From Bacillus sp. EB01 (GTDB lineage: Bacteria > Bacillota > Bacilli > Bacillales > Cytobacillaceae), in the NCBI RefSeq assembly GCF_000613125.1, contig NZ_HG964497.1, forward strand, positions 637,935 through 701,934: a stretch of 64,000 nucleotides of DNA. The letters are read 5' to 3'. Both the position numbers and the translations under genes were made by a program. The notes below the pieces were generated by a model. It was given only the letters and a program-made list of their open reading frames with translations, was not told the DNA's origin and did not search any database. The first letter of the stretch is position 1. Each line of letters opens with the position of its first letter. Shown one piece after another: positions 34,988 through 43,992 of this stretch.

Positions 34988-36670
34988 TTAATCTTTAAGT
35001 TTACGCCATAAAGTAGCACGATTTATTCCCAAGCGCTCTGCTGCTTTTGTTTGGTTATTATTTTCCGCCTTTAATACCCATTTGATAATTTCTTTTTCAA
35101 TTTCGGATAAAGTACCTTTTTGAAAAATAATATCAGCAGGCAAACTATCATTATAGCCTATTCTTTCAACCGTTTCCCTAAGGATCACATAATCTTTTTC
35201 ATTCAACACGATTTGTTTGATTAGGTTTTTTAAGTCATCAATATTATTTGGGTATGTATACCCCTCTAAAAGATTTAGGGCTTCTCGGCTTATTTTTACG
35301 GCTTTCGTACCATAATGCTGGTGATAATAAGCTATAAAGTATTGTGCAAGGTCTTCAATATCTTCTTTGCGTTCCGATAAATCAGGTAGGATAATTTTAT
35401 TTACCTTTGCCATATGATTTTCGGCAAAAGTAAAAGTATTTTCAGCGATTACAAAAACTCTTATATTTTTCTTTTGACATTCTCTTAAGAATTGGGTGAA
35501 TTTTTGCCCATCATCCAAATATTCAGTATGAGTAAATTTAATAGTCCCGACACTGGATAGTGGCAAGTCCTCCAAATGGTCAATGTCGAATTGCTCAAAA
35601 TCAATTGCAAGTAGCATTCTCCGGTCTGAACATTTCTTATGTATATAATGGGTGAGAAACTCTTTTCCCGTTCCTTTTTTCCCCTGCAAAAGGATCATTT
35701 CATTATTTTTATAGAGGGTTTCGAGATGATTGATGATTGTCCCCATAGACGCAGAGGCAGCTGCAATCGGTTCACTCACTATTTCTGAGTGTATTTTTAA
35801 GCCCTTATGCTCCAATTTCGAAATGGTATTTTTCTCAATAACTATTGCTTTATAGCGCTGCTTTTGAATTGTAAGTACATGTCCTCTAAAATCAATAGGA
35901 TTGGCGTTTATTACAAAGCTACCTGTGATTTCATTTATAACCTTGAGATCTGTGAGTGCCAATTGAAGCTGGTTTTTGGACAATGGATTTGAGTGAAAAT
36001 CGGTCCAAAGCTCATATATAATCCGATCTTCATTATCTATAATCATAAAATTGAGATTGTCCTTTTGAACAAGCTGTTCAAAGGCTTGTTTTAGTATATT
36101 TTGGTGAGCCATATAACCATAAAGAAGCTTGGCATCTTCCAGTGCTTTAATAATCGATTCTTTTCCTGACTGAATTAAAAAGCCTCTAAGGCCCAGTTCG
36201 TTTGAAGTCCTGACAGTGATAACATCGCCTACAATTTGCTGAAACCCAGAACTCTTCAGCTTTAAAACAAGCGGGACAACCTCATCTGAACTTGATACGG
36301 TATAGACTTTTAATGGGTAGTCCAATAAATCGATTATGGACTGTGCGCCGGATGTGATATTGGAAAAACCCACAATTGCAGTTTTATTTCCTAAATTATT
36401 GACTAGGGAAAGCGATCGAATCATGTCATATCCAGATAGATGCATATCTATTACAGGGATCCGGACAGACTTTTTTATTAATTGTGCCGTACCTCCCCTG
36501 CTGATAATAATATCGGAACCATCTTTTTCTGCTTGAATGGCCTGCTTAACCCCTTCTGTTAAATCTCCTACGGAATAATTTATATGGAATGTAGGAAAAA
36601 GTGAGGTACATTCTTTTATTACGGATATCATTGCTTCATAGGGAGCAACGATATGTATTTTTATTTTCAT
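34988..36670 (-). CDS. PrpR-N sensor regulator with degenerate AAA domain
   Basis: A 560-residue regulator. Residues 1-190 match the PrpR N-terminal sensor (IHIVAPYEAM, GDLTEGVKQAIQAEKDGSDIIISRGGTAQLIKK). A PAS-like region follows, then an AAA domain with Walker A LLQGKKGTGKEFLTHYIHK, and a C-terminal Fis helix-turn-helix (TKAAERLGINRATLWRKL). The part that should carry the GAFTGA loop and Walker B is shortened: after MLLAIDFEQFD the chain goes straight to SVGTIKFTHTEYL. Without GAFTGA it cannot activate sigma-54 polymerase in the usual way. It sits upstream of the D-threonate genes in the same direction and is their likely regulator, acting through sigma-A promoters. Confidence 0.82.
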   Translation of the reverse strand: MKIKIHIVAPYEAMISVIKECTSLFPTFHINYSVGDLTEGVKQAIQAEKDGSDIIISRGGTAQLIKKSVRIPVIDMHLSGYDMIRSLSLVNNLGNKTAIVGFSNITSGAQSIIDLLDYPLKVYTVSSSDEVVPLVLKLKSSGFQQIVGDVITVRTSNELGLRGFLIQSGKESIIKALEDAKLLYGYMAHQNILKQAFEQLVQKDNLNFMIIDNEDRIIYELWTDFHSNPLSKNQLQLALTDLKVINEITGSFVINANPIDFRGHVLTIQKQRYKAIVIEKNTISKLEHKGLKIHSEIVSEPIAAASASMGTIINHLETLYKNNEMILLQGKKGTGKEFLTHYIHKKCSDRRMLLAIDFEQFDIDHLEDLPLSSVGTIKFTHTEYLDDGQKFTQFLRECQKKNIRVFVIAENTFTFAENHMAKVNKIILPDLSERKEDIEDLAQYFIAYYHQHYGTKAVKISREALNLLEGYTYPNNIDDLKNLIKQIVLNEKDYVILRETVERIGYNDSLPADIIFQKGTLSEIEKEIIKWVLKAENNNQTKAAERLGINRATLWRKLKD

Positions 36671-36895
36671 GAATATTCCTGCCTTCCACCTTGCTCTGAA
36701 GCTTTTTCAGTATCAATTCTTAATAAGCCCATTTTAACATAGATGCCCAAGAGGAACTAAAACATAAAAAATGTCTTGTTTAGCCTTTTCTTTTTCGAAA
36801 TGTTCCCCTTACGATAATCATCGGGCCGTCAAAGTTTTCAGAATGAATATTTCATCCCTCTTTTTCCATACTAAATTGCAGAAGGAGGCTGAATC

Positions 36896-37063
36896 ATGGC
36901 AAAGCGTACAAAGAAGAATGACCCACAGCAAAAAAACAAACAAGGATTTGATTCAAGCAAGAAAGATACAGAGTTTGGTAAAGAATTTGGAAGTGCCAAT
37001 GCAAACCGTGCTAAAAAGGAAAAAGATAAAGAACAACGAGCCTATACCAATCAGGATGCATAA
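36896..37063 (+). CDS. Small hydrophilic protein, SASP-like
   Basis: A 55-residue, lysine-rich protein with a strong GGAGG site. MAKRTKKNDPQQKNKQGF is followed by DTEFGKEFGSANANRAKKEK. The FGxEF-like stretch and Asn/Gln/Lys composition recall gamma-type small acid-soluble spore proteins, though the classical repeats are absent. It lies 30 bp before another small gene. The function is not known; a spore or stress protein is a guess from composition. Confidence 0.65.
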   Translation: MAKRTKKNDPQQKNKQGFDSSKKDTEFGKEFGSANANRAKKEKDKEQRAYTNQDA

Positions 37064-37092
37064 TTAACTTAAATAGCGAGGAGCTCTATCAT

Positions 37093-37218
37093 ATGACTCA
37101 ATCCAAATCGCAAAAAGAAAGGCAATGGGAAGCGAGAAAGGAATCACAAAATCCGCATGGGAAGGTTAAATCCTTCGAACAGCTGGCTGAAGAAGCAGGA
37201 AAAGGCAAAACCAAGTAG
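37093..37218 (+). CDS. Small protein of the DUF6254 type
   Basis: A 41-residue peptide, MTQSKSQKERQWEARKES followed by QNPHGKVKSFEQLAEEAGKG. It resembles short Bacillaceae proteins annotated as DUF6254. GAGGAG precedes the ATG. It ends just before a terminator and is probably cotranscribed with the preceding 55-residue protein. No function is known. Confidence 0.65.
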   Translation: MTQSKSQKERQWEARKESQNPHGKVKSFEQLAEEAGKGKTK

Positions 37219-37221
37219 TAT

Positions 37222-37259
37222 AAAAATGGACTTACCATTTATATGATAAGTCCATTTTT
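37222..37259. terminator. Terminator after small-protein pair
   Basis: A perfect 12-bp stem AAAATGGACTTA/TAAGTCCATTTT followed by T. It works in both directions in principle; on the plus strand it ends the two small genes. Confidence 0.85.
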
Positions 37260-37435
37260 ATTTGCAGAAGTTATGATTCAATTCCTTATTTTCAGGGTAT
37301 GTAATCACCGCTGTACATTCCCCAGTAATCTGCCCGCCTTCTTTCAATCCATTCAAACACATAACTACCCTCTAATTTTTTCCGTTTGTAAAAGTTTTCT
37401 TGGGGAATGAGTCTTTATGTAAGGAGGGAACGAGC

Positions 37436-38068
37436 ATGGCAATTAAAGCTCTAGTGTTGAATTGCAGTCTTAAGGATAGCACGGTGACTTCTAATACCCG
37501 TGCCCTTATTGATGAGGCTGTGAAGATTTTCGAGGAAAACGGGGCCGTTACGGAAGTACTGACAATGGCTGATTATTCAATTGGCTTTGGGATTACACAT
37601 GAGGCAGTGAATAACCAGGACCAGTGGCCAATTATATTTGAAAAAGTAAAGCAGGCCGATATTCTCGTGATTGGATCTCCAATCTGGCTTGGTGAACAAA
37701 GCAGCCTTGCTACCTTGGTGGTGGAAAGGCTATATGGCGGGAGCAGCCTGACTAACGAAAAAGACCAATACATTTACTATAACAAAGTTGGCGGTGTGGT
37801 CGTCACTGGTAATGAAGATGGCGGGAAGAACGTCTCCAGCTATTTGATTTATGCACTATCCCATATCGGGTTCACCATACCTCCGAATGTCGATACGTAT
37901 TGGGTAGGAGAAGCAGGGCCCGGGCCTTCATTCATTGAAGCAAATGGAAACCAAAACGAGTTTACAATGCAGCACGTAAAGATTATGGCCCACAATTTGC
38001 TTCATTTTGCCCGGCTACTGAAGGAGCACCCAATCCCGGCAGAAGGTAATGTCATCAAAAGTGAATAG
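37436..38068 (+). CDS. Flavodoxin-like NAD(P)H-dependent oxidoreductase
   Basis: A 210-residue protein of the NADPH-dependent FMN reductase/flavodoxin-like fold. The N-terminal ALVLNCSLKDSTVTSNTRALID is the FMN phosphate loop, ADILVIGSPIWLGEQSSL is the second FMN contact, and KVGGVVVTGNEDGGKNVSSYLIYAL the third. I chose the ATG at 37436 after AAGGAGGG instead of a start 12 codons earlier. It stands alone. The physiological substrate cannot be told from sequence. Confidence 0.85.
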   Translation: MAIKALVLNCSLKDSTVTSNTRALIDEAVKIFEENGAVTEVLTMADYSIGFGITHEAVNNQDQWPIIFEKVKQADILVIGSPIWLGEQSSLATLVVERLYGGSSLTNEKDQYIYYNKVGGVVVTGNEDGGKNVSSYLIYALSHIGFTIPPNVDTYWVGEAGPGPSFIEANGNQNEFTMQHVKIMAHNLLHFARLLKEHPIPAEGNVIKSE

Positions 38069-38110
38069 GTTTTGACATTTGGGTAAATAGCACTTGTTTT
38101 GGATATGAAA

Positions 38111-38139
38111 GAAAACTCGCCACGGCGAGTTTTCTTTTT
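38111..38139 (+). terminator. Terminator of oxidoreductase gene
   Basis: GAAAACTCGCC/GGCGAGTTTTC with a 2-base loop, followed by TTTTT. Confidence 0.88.
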
Positions 38140-38178
38140 GCATTTCTATGGGACACCCTTCAAGCACAAACAGTTGTT

Positions 38179-39696
38179 TTATTTAATTAGGCCTTCTTTT
38201 TTTAAATACTCTCTGGCGATTTCTTCAGGGCTTTTTCCCCCGGCATTGACTTGATAGTTCATAGCCCGCATTTCATCGTCACTGATTTTTCCTGCAAGCT
38301 TGTTGAGAGCTTTGGCTAGCTCGGGATGTTCTTCCAGAGTTTTAGCTTTTAATAGAGGTGCTCCCTGATAGGGAGGGAAAAGCGTTTTGTCATCCTCAAG
38401 CACTTTGAGGTTATACTGCTGCAGTTCACTGTCGGTTGAATAGGCGTCGACTAAATTGATTTCGCCACTTTCGATTGCCCCATACCTTAGCTTCGGTTCC
38501 ATTGTCACGACATTTGGGAATTCGAGGCCATACAATCTTTGGATGCCCTTGTACCCATCCTCGCGATCTGCAAATTCAAGGGTGAAACCAGCTTTTATCG
38601 TTGAGGAAATTTGGCCGAGATCTGAAATGGTTTGCAGTTTATGCTCTTCTGCCAGCTGGTCAGGGATAGCAAGTGCATATGTATTGTTATAAGCCATCGG
38701 CTCCAGCAGCTCCATATCAAACCGTTCCTTCATGCCTCCTTTTGCCTGACTGTACACTTCTTTGGCATCTGTACTAACTGCAGTTTCTTTCAGAAATTCT
38801 GAAATGGCTGTTCCAGTAAATTCCGGATAAAGGTCAATGCTTCCACTTTTAAGGGCATTAAATAAAAAGGAAGTTTTTCCGAGGCCCGGTTTCAGCTCTA
38901 CTTTGAGGTCTGTTTCTTCTTCAATCAGGAGTTTATACATATTAATCAAAATCTCAGGTTCAGACCCCAGTTTACCCGCAATGACAATAGTTTTGTCATC
39001 CTGATTAGAAAGAAGCGGCAGGGCCACCATTAATAGCGCGACGACTGCAAATATTCCGATTGAAGCCAGTGATTTTTTAAAAGAAACTCTCTCAAACCAG
39101 CGAAGCAATAGGTCAAATAAAATTGCAAGCAATGCGGCAGGTACTGCTCCCAGGATAATTAAAGCAGAATTATTCCTGTCAATGCCGAGCAAGATCAAAT
39201 CACCAAGACCTCCTGCTCCTATGAGTGCTGCAAGTGTCGCGGTACCGACAATTAATACCATCGCAGTCCGAATACCTGCCATGATGACTGGCAATGCCAA
39301 TGGCAATTCAACTTTTGCCAAAAGCCTCCGGTTGTTCATTCCCATTGCACTACCGGCCTCAATTAAGGAAGGATTAACCTCCATGATTCCAGTCACGGTA
39401 TTTCGCAGGATAGGCAGAAGCGCATATGCGACAAGGGCTATGATTGCCGGTACCTTACCAATTCCGAATATCGGAATTAACAACCCAAGCAACGCAAGAG
39501 ATGGTATGGTTTGCAAAACAGCCGTGATTCCAATGACTCCTTCTGCAATCTGTTTTTTTCTTGTCAGTAAAATGCCAAGCGGAATTGCTATAAGTACAGC
39601 GAAAAATAAAGCGATGAACGAAATTTGAATATGCTCCAGTAACGCACTTATAAGCTGGTCTTTTCTGTCGCTAAACACGGAACTGAATGTGGCCAC
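38179..39696 (-). CDS. ABC transporter permease fused to substrate-binding domain (OpuC/EgtU type)
   Basis: A 505-residue fusion. Residues 1-215 form the permease with about six helices and the EAA loop EAGSAMGMNNRRLLAKVELPLALPVIMAGIRTA. Residues 235-505 form an extracytoplasmic binding domain of the OpuAC type (IVIAGKLGSEPEILINMYKLLIEEETDLKVELKPGLGKTSFLFNALKSGSIDLYPEFTGTAI). Such fusions include Listeria BilEB (bile), Lactococcus BusAB-like glycine betaine systems and Streptococcus EgtU (ergothioneine). The exact ligand is not decided. It directly follows the ATPase gene. Confidence 0.85.
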   Translation of the reverse strand: MATFSSVFSDRKDQLISALLEHIQISFIALFFAVLIAIPLGILLTRKKQIAEGVIGITAVLQTIPSLALLGLLIPIFGIGKVPAIIALVAYALLPILRNTVTGIMEVNPSLIEAGSAMGMNNRRLLAKVELPLALPVIMAGIRTAMVLIVGTATLAALIGAGGLGDLILLGIDRNNSALIILGAVPAALLAILFDLLLRWFERVSFKKSLASIGIFAVVALLMVALPLLSNQDDKTIVIAGKLGSEPEILINMYKLLIEEETDLKVELKPGLGKTSFLFNALKSGSIDLYPEFTGTAISEFLKETAVSTDAKEVYSQAKGGMKERFDMELLEPMAYNNTYALAIPDQLAEEHKLQTISDLGQISSTIKAGFTLEFADREDGYKGIQRLYGLEFPNVVTMEPKLRYGAIESGEINLVDAYSTDSELQQYNLKVLEDDKTLFPPYQGAPLLKAKTLEEHPELAKALNKLAGKISDDEMRAMNYQVNAGGKSPEEIAREYLKKEGLIK

Positions 39697-40635
39697 TTAG
39701 TTCACCTCCATCTGATGGGATAATAGACGGATGACTGACTGCCGGTCAATCATCCCGACAACCGTGCCATTTTCCATTATCACTACATGAGCGTGGTCGG
39801 ATAGCAATGCAAGGATTTCGGGAAGCCCGGCAGAATTAGGGACAACTGGTGCATTCATAGTGGCTTCAGCGTCAACAGGCTGTATCGCTTCTAATACATT
39901 TACCTGCTCAGTTCCGTTTATCCCGACAAATTCACGGACAAATTTATTTGCAGGTGTTTTGAGGATTTCCTCTGGTGTGCCGGTTTGGACCACTTCACCA
40001 TCCTTCATCAAGCAAATTCTCTCTCCAAGCTTCAAGGCTTCTTTCATATCATGGGTGACAAACACAATTGTTTTCCTGATTTGTTTTTGGAGTTTCAAAA
40101 GGTCATCCTGAAGCATTTCCCTACTGATTGGGTCAAGAGCGCTAAAAGGCTCATCCATCAAAATAATAGGAGGGTTGGCGGCAAGGGCTCTTGCCACACC
40201 GATTCGCTGCTGCTGGCCACCCGACAGTTCATTCGGCTTTCGTTTCCGGTATACATCCGGTTCAAGCCCGACCATGTCCAATAATTCATCAATTCGCTGG
40301 CTGATTTTCCTCTGTTCCCACTTTTTCATTTCTGGCACGATTGAGATATTCTCTTCGATTGTCATGTGTGGAAATAAGGAAATATCCTGAAGAACATAGC
40401 CGATATCCCATCGCAGTTCATGGATATCGTACTCACTGATTTTTTTATCCTGTATTCTAATCGTACCTTCCGAGATTGGAATTAACCTGTTTATCATCTT
40501 CAACATGGTTGTTTTCCCTGAACCACTAGGACCAATCAATACAAAAAATTCTCCTTCTCTTATTTCCAAATCAACATTTCTAACTGCATAAATTCCATTT
40601 CGATAGGTTTTCGTCACATTCTCAAACCGTATCAT
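39697..40635 (-). CDS. ABC transporter ATPase with CBS domain (OpuCA/EgtV type)
   Basis: A 312-residue ATPase. Walker A GPSGSGKTT, LSGGQQQRIGVARAL, Walker B IILMDEPFSALDP and FVTHDMKEA are intact. The C-terminal 60 residues (LLSDHAHVVIMENGTVVGMIDRQSVIRLL) are a CBS-type regulatory piece, shorter than the tandem CBS of OpuAA. It is the first gene of a two-gene operon; its stop abuts the permease-SBP start. Compatible-solute or small-thiol uptake is the likely role. Confidence 0.87.
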   Translation of the reverse strand: MIRFENVTKTYRNGIYAVRNVDLEIREGEFFVLIGPSGSGKTTMLKMINRLIPISEGTIRIQDKKISEYDIHELRWDIGYVLQDISLFPHMTIEENISIVPEMKKWEQRKISQRIDELLDMVGLEPDVYRKRKPNELSGGQQQRIGVARALAANPPIILMDEPFSALDPISREMLQDDLLKLQKQIRKTIVFVTHDMKEALKLGERICLMKDGEVVQTGTPEEILKTPANKFVREFVGINGTEQVNVLEAIQPVDAEATMNAPVVPNSAGLPEILALLSDHAHVVIMENGTVVGMIDRQSVIRLLSHQMEVN

Positions 40636-40957
40636 GATTTCCCCCCTCTACTCTACTACAGTCTTTTTCCCCTGTTATCCTACTATCAATCAAATAAAAG
40701 GGATGAATTAACGTTCAATATTGTTGTTCATTTTAACAGGTCTTGCATTTGTTTCAAATTATAAATCAGAAGTGGTAGGTGGTATCTTTATAGTGCTCAT
40801 TCTAAATAAGAATATAGTTCCATTGCCTCAATTATCTTTATCCTTTTACTAGACTTTTTCTTCCGGAAAAAGGGAAATAGATAATCAAGTAGTAAAGCAT
40901 TTTTATCAAGACTTGATATAGTCTGGTTATGACGTAGAACCCCTTTATGAATCAATA

Positions 40958-40973
40958 ATTGGTATAGACAACT
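40958..40973. promoter_or_regulatory. NagR operator
   Basis: ATTGGTATAGACAACT is close to the dre/NagR consensus with TGGT-N-TAGAC-N-A symmetry, used by GntR/HutC regulators of amino-sugar genes. It overlaps the -35 box of the nagA promoter. Confidence 0.7.
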
Positions 40974-40994
40974 ATATAACACAGATGATACTAT
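40965..40994 (+). promoter_or_regulatory. Promoter of nagABR
   Basis: TAGACA and TACTAT are 18 bp apart, ending 31 bp before the nagA start codon. The -35 box lies inside the NagR operator. Confidence 0.55.
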
Positions 40995-41025
40995 GTAGGT
41001 GTTAAGAAGGGATGGAGTGAAGAAT

Positions 41026-42246
41026 ATGGATTACAAAACTACCAACACCTTGTTGCTCAAGGGAATTGATATTTATTCCGATGAAAAATGGATTCACAAT
41101 GGGTACATTAAAATACAAAATGAAAAAATCGTTGAATTGGGAACTATGGAAAACCTGACACCACTAGAAGAAGGTGAGGTTCTCGGCCTCCCAACTAACT
41201 TTAAGGCAGTTCCTGGATTTATTGATGTTCATATCCATGGGACAAATGGAGCGGATGTTATGGACGCTACCATTGAATCTTTAAATGTGATGGCGCAGTC
41301 CCTCCCTAGCGAAGGGACTACAAGCTTTCTTGCTACCACAATGACCCAGGAAGAACAGCAAATTGAAAGAGCCTTAATCAACGCGGAAAACTACATTAAA
41401 CATCATCAATCACCCGGTAAGGCTGAGGTATTGGGAATGCATCTTGAAGGACCTTTCGTAAATAAAACAAAAGCCGGGGCCCAACCTATCCAGCATATGA
41501 TTGATCCAAATATTGAGTTATTTAATAAATGGGAAACCCTCTCTGGCCATACAATCAAACTAGTCACCCTTGCACCAGAGCTGCCAGGCGGCCTGGAACT
41601 AGTTCACTATTTAAAATCAAAGGAAATTGTTGCTTCAATAGGTCATAGCGATGCAACCTATGATGATGTAGTAAAGGCTATTGAGGCTGGCGCAACCCAG
41701 GTCACACATTTGTACAATCAAATGAGAGGATTGCATCACCGCGAACCCGGTGTTGTGGGAGCGGCATTTTTGAGAGAAGAACTAAAGGCAGAACTGATTG
41801 CGGACGGGATTCATGCTCGTCCTGAAATGGTCAAATTAGCCTACAGGCAGAAGGGGCCTAAAGGGATTATTTTAATTACCGATTCCATGAGGGCAAAGTG
41901 CCTTAAAAATGGCCATTATGATTTAGGCGGCCAGGATGTAACAGTCAGCGATGGAAAAGCAACCCTTGCGGACGGAACCCTTGCTGGAAGCATTTTAAAA
42001 TTGCATCATGGGGTAAAGAACATTATAGAGTTTTCTGGCTGCCAAATTGAAGATGCAATTGAAATGGCCTCAGTAAATCCGGCAAAACAACTAAATATCT
42101 TTGATCGAAAAGGCAGTCTTTCTAAGGGAAAAGATGCCGATATTGTTATTCTTGATGAGAACAGGGATATTTATATGACAATCTGCCGTGGAAAGCTGGC
42201 CTATGTTAAAGGAGGAGAACACCATGAGAATAATACAAGCCAATAA
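41026..42246 (+). CDS. nagA: N-acetylglucosamine-6-phosphate deacetylase
   Basis: A 406-residue amidohydrolase. His69 and His71 in GFIDVHIHG, the metal glutamate in GMHLEGPFV, histidines in IASIGHSDATYDD and VTHLYNQMRGLHHREPG, and the catalytic aspartate in LITDSMRA are present. It removes acetate from GlcNAc-6-P before deamination by NagB. I chose the ATG at 41026 with GGAG eight bases upstream. The end overlaps nagB by 23 bp, so translation is coupled. Confidence 0.95.
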   Translation: MDYKTTNTLLLKGIDIYSDEKWIHNGYIKIQNEKIVELGTMENLTPLEEGEVLGLPTNFKAVPGFIDVHIHGTNGADVMDATIESLNVMAQSLPSEGTTSFLATTMTQEEQQIERALINAENYIKHHQSPGKAEVLGMHLEGPFVNKTKAGAQPIQHMIDPNIELFNKWETLSGHTIKLVTLAPELPGGLELVHYLKSKEIVASIGHSDATYDDVVKAIEAGATQVTHLYNQMRGLHHREPGVVGAAFLREELKAELIADGIHARPEMVKLAYRQKGPKGIILITDSMRAKCLKNGHYDLGGQDVTVSDGKATLADGTLAGSILKLHHGVKNIIEFSGCQIEDAIEMASVNPAKQLNIFDRKGSLSKGKDADIVILDENRDIYMTICRGKLAYVKGGEHHENNTSQ

Positions 42247-42961
42247 CTATGAGGATATGAGTCAACTCGCTGCCAATTATATAATAGACAAAGTGATTGC
42301 CCAGCCAAAATTCAAGCTTGGGCTCGCGACTGGGGGAACGCCATTGGGTGTTTACCAAAAGATAACGGCGGACCACAAAAAGAACGGCACTTCATACCAG
42401 CAGGTCACCACTTTCAATTTAGATGAGTATGTTGGGCTATCTGGGCAAAATCCAAATAGCTATCGCTACTACATGAATGACAACTTATTTAACCATATAG
42501 ATATACAGGAGATAAACACATTCATTCCGCGTGGCGATGCAGGAGATGCACAAAAGGAATGCGAGGCCTATGAAAAACTGCTTGCTGAGCATCAAGGAAT
42601 TGATTTGCAGCTTTTAGGAATTGGAGCTAACGGCCATATCGGATTTAACGAACCTGGCACATCATTCAATTCGAAGACCCATGTAGTTCAATTAGCACCT
42701 TCAACGCGTAAAGCGAATGCGCGATTTTTTAACAGCAGCGAGGAAGTTCCTACAAAGGCCATTACGATGGGAATCGCTACGATTATGAAGAGCAAGGAGA
42801 TTCTGCTGCTAGTTTCCGGAGAACAAAAAAGCGAAGCCCTGAAAAGACTTTTGACAGGAAATGTTGATGAAAGCTTTCCAGCATCCGTGTTGAAACATCA
42901 TCCACATGTTACCATTATCGCTGATAAGGCTGCAATTGCCGGATTAAAGGTTCACAGTTAG
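42224..42961 (+). CDS. nagB: Glucosamine-6-phosphate deaminase
   Basis: A 245-residue deaminase/isomerase. The N-terminal LGLATGGTPLGVYQKI loop, TTFNLDEYVGLSGQNPNSYRYYM, the catalytic LLGIGANGHIGFNEPGTSF and the KSKEILLLVSGEQKSEALKRLL end are all diagnostic. It converts glucosamine-6-P to fructose-6-P and ammonia. The ATG at 42224 follows AAAGGAGG and lies within the end of nagA. Confidence 0.96.
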   Translation: MRIIQANNYEDMSQLAANYIIDKVIAQPKFKLGLATGGTPLGVYQKITADHKKNGTSYQQVTTFNLDEYVGLSGQNPNSYRYYMNDNLFNHIDIQEINTFIPRGDAGDAQKECEAYEKLLAEHQGIDLQLLGIGANGHIGFNEPGTSFNSKTHVVQLAPSTRKANARFFNSSEEVPTKAITMGIATIMKSKEILLLVSGEQKSEALKRLLTGNVDESFPASVLKHHPHVTIIADKAAIAGLKVHS

Positions 42962-43027
42962 GTCTCCCAGATCCTGTTTCCTTTTATTGAAATGCAACCT
43001 TCTTTAGTCCAATTAGAAAGGATGCAG

Positions 43028-43762
43028 TTGAAAACGCCAATGATTAATAAGAATTCCCCCATCCCTATATATTATCAGCTTCAGGAGATTATAAAGGATC
43101 TAATAGATAAGGGAGAGCTGAAACCCGGTGATTTGCTCCCTCCAGAAAGGGAGTATGCTGAAAAATTTCAAATTAGCCGGATGACCGTAAGACAAGCATT
43201 GACACAGCTTGTACATGATGGATATCTGCATCGTTTACAGGGTAAAGGCACGTTTGTTTCAGAACGAAAAATTGAACAGCCACTCCATCAATTAAGAAGC
43301 TTTACCGAGGATATGGTTGCCAGAGGCCTAAAGCCAGCCAGTCAATTACTCTCTTTTGAAATTATTCCTGCTCCTGTCCAAATTGCCAGCAACCTCAGTA
43401 TTCAGGAACATGGACCGGTATATGAAATAAAACGGATCCGGTTGGCTGATGATGTTCCAATGGCCTTTGAATCAAGTTATATCTCAGCAAACCTTGCCAA
43501 AGGCCTAACACAACAAATTGTAAAACAATCTGTATATGCCTACCTTGAGGAACAATTGAAACTTGAAATAGACCATGCCTCACAAGTGATTGAATCGTCA
43601 ATTGCCAATGAGGTCGAGGCTAATTTTCTGAAGATAAATATAGGCTCCCCCATTATGCTTATTCAGCAACAAACGTTTCTAAAGGACGGGGCTCCTATTG
43701 AATATGTACGTTCATCGTATCGGGCGGACCGCTATAAATTCATGATTCAAATGAAACGCTAA
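43028..43762 (+). CDS. nagR: GntR/HutC regulator NagR (YvoA)
   Basis: A 244-residue regulator. A winged helix at about residues 10-75 has PIPIYYQLQEIIKDLIDKGEL and PPEREYAEKFQISRMTVRQALTQLVHDGYL. A UTRA effector domain (residues 90-240) follows, which binds glucosamine-6-P or GlcNAc-6-P in B. subtilis NagR. The TTG at 43028 is the only start with a ribosome site at proper distance (AAAGG, 6 bp); the ATG at 43040 would match B. subtilis better in length. It closes the nag operon and has a matching operator ahead of nagA. Confidence 0.9.
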   Translation: MKTPMINKNSPIPIYYQLQEIIKDLIDKGELKPGDLLPPEREYAEKFQISRMTVRQALTQLVHDGYLHRLQGKGTFVSERKIEQPLHQLRSFTEDMVARGLKPASQLLSFEIIPAPVQIASNLSIQEHGPVYEIKRIRLADDVPMAFESSYISANLAKGLTQQIVKQSVYAYLEEQLKLEIDHASQVIESSIANEVEANFLKINIGSPIMLIQQQTFLKDGAPIEYVRSSYRADRYKFMIQMKR

Positions 43763-43765
43763 ACA

Positions 43766-43915
43766 AGAAAAGCGTAAGCGCCTTGCCCAGCGCCGTATGG
43801 ACTGGAGGGCCTCGAAGGAGATAAAGGAAACACGATGAGCGAAAGCGAATCGATGTTGACTTATCGTAACGAGGGGACTGAAGTACATTAGGCGCTAGGC
43901 GCTGGAGCTAGACAG
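43766..43915. repeat. Interspersed palindromic repeat, copy 1
   Basis: About 150 bp beginning AAAAGCGTAAGCGCCTTG and ending in GGCGCTGGAGCTAG, non-coding, just after nagR. It shares its left end and an internal TGGAGGGC-TCGA-GAGATAAAGG-AAAC block with the element at 63806-64000. Similar GC-rich elements are scattered in Bacillaceae genomes. Confidence 0.7.
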
Positions 43916-43950
43916 TTCTCAAAGTAAGATATACTTACTGTAAGAAAAAC

Positions 43951-43986
43951 AAAAAGGTGTGTACGTATTAAACGTTCACACCTTTT
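43951..43986. terminator. Terminator of sucrose operon
   Basis: AAAAAGGTGTG and CACACCTTTTT pair, with an inner ACGT/ACGT stem. The T-run on the minus strand ends the scrK transcript; the same stem can end nagR on the plus strand. Confidence 0.88.
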
Positions 43987-43992
43987 TAATTA

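Larger units (their letters stand above)
40636..41025. other. Intergenic region between ABC ATPase and nagA
   Basis: About 390 bp between divergent genes. It holds the NagR operator and nagA promoter at its right end. The left part should carry the promoter of the ABC operon on the minus strand, which I could not define. The short open frames inside have no support. Confidence 0.5.
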
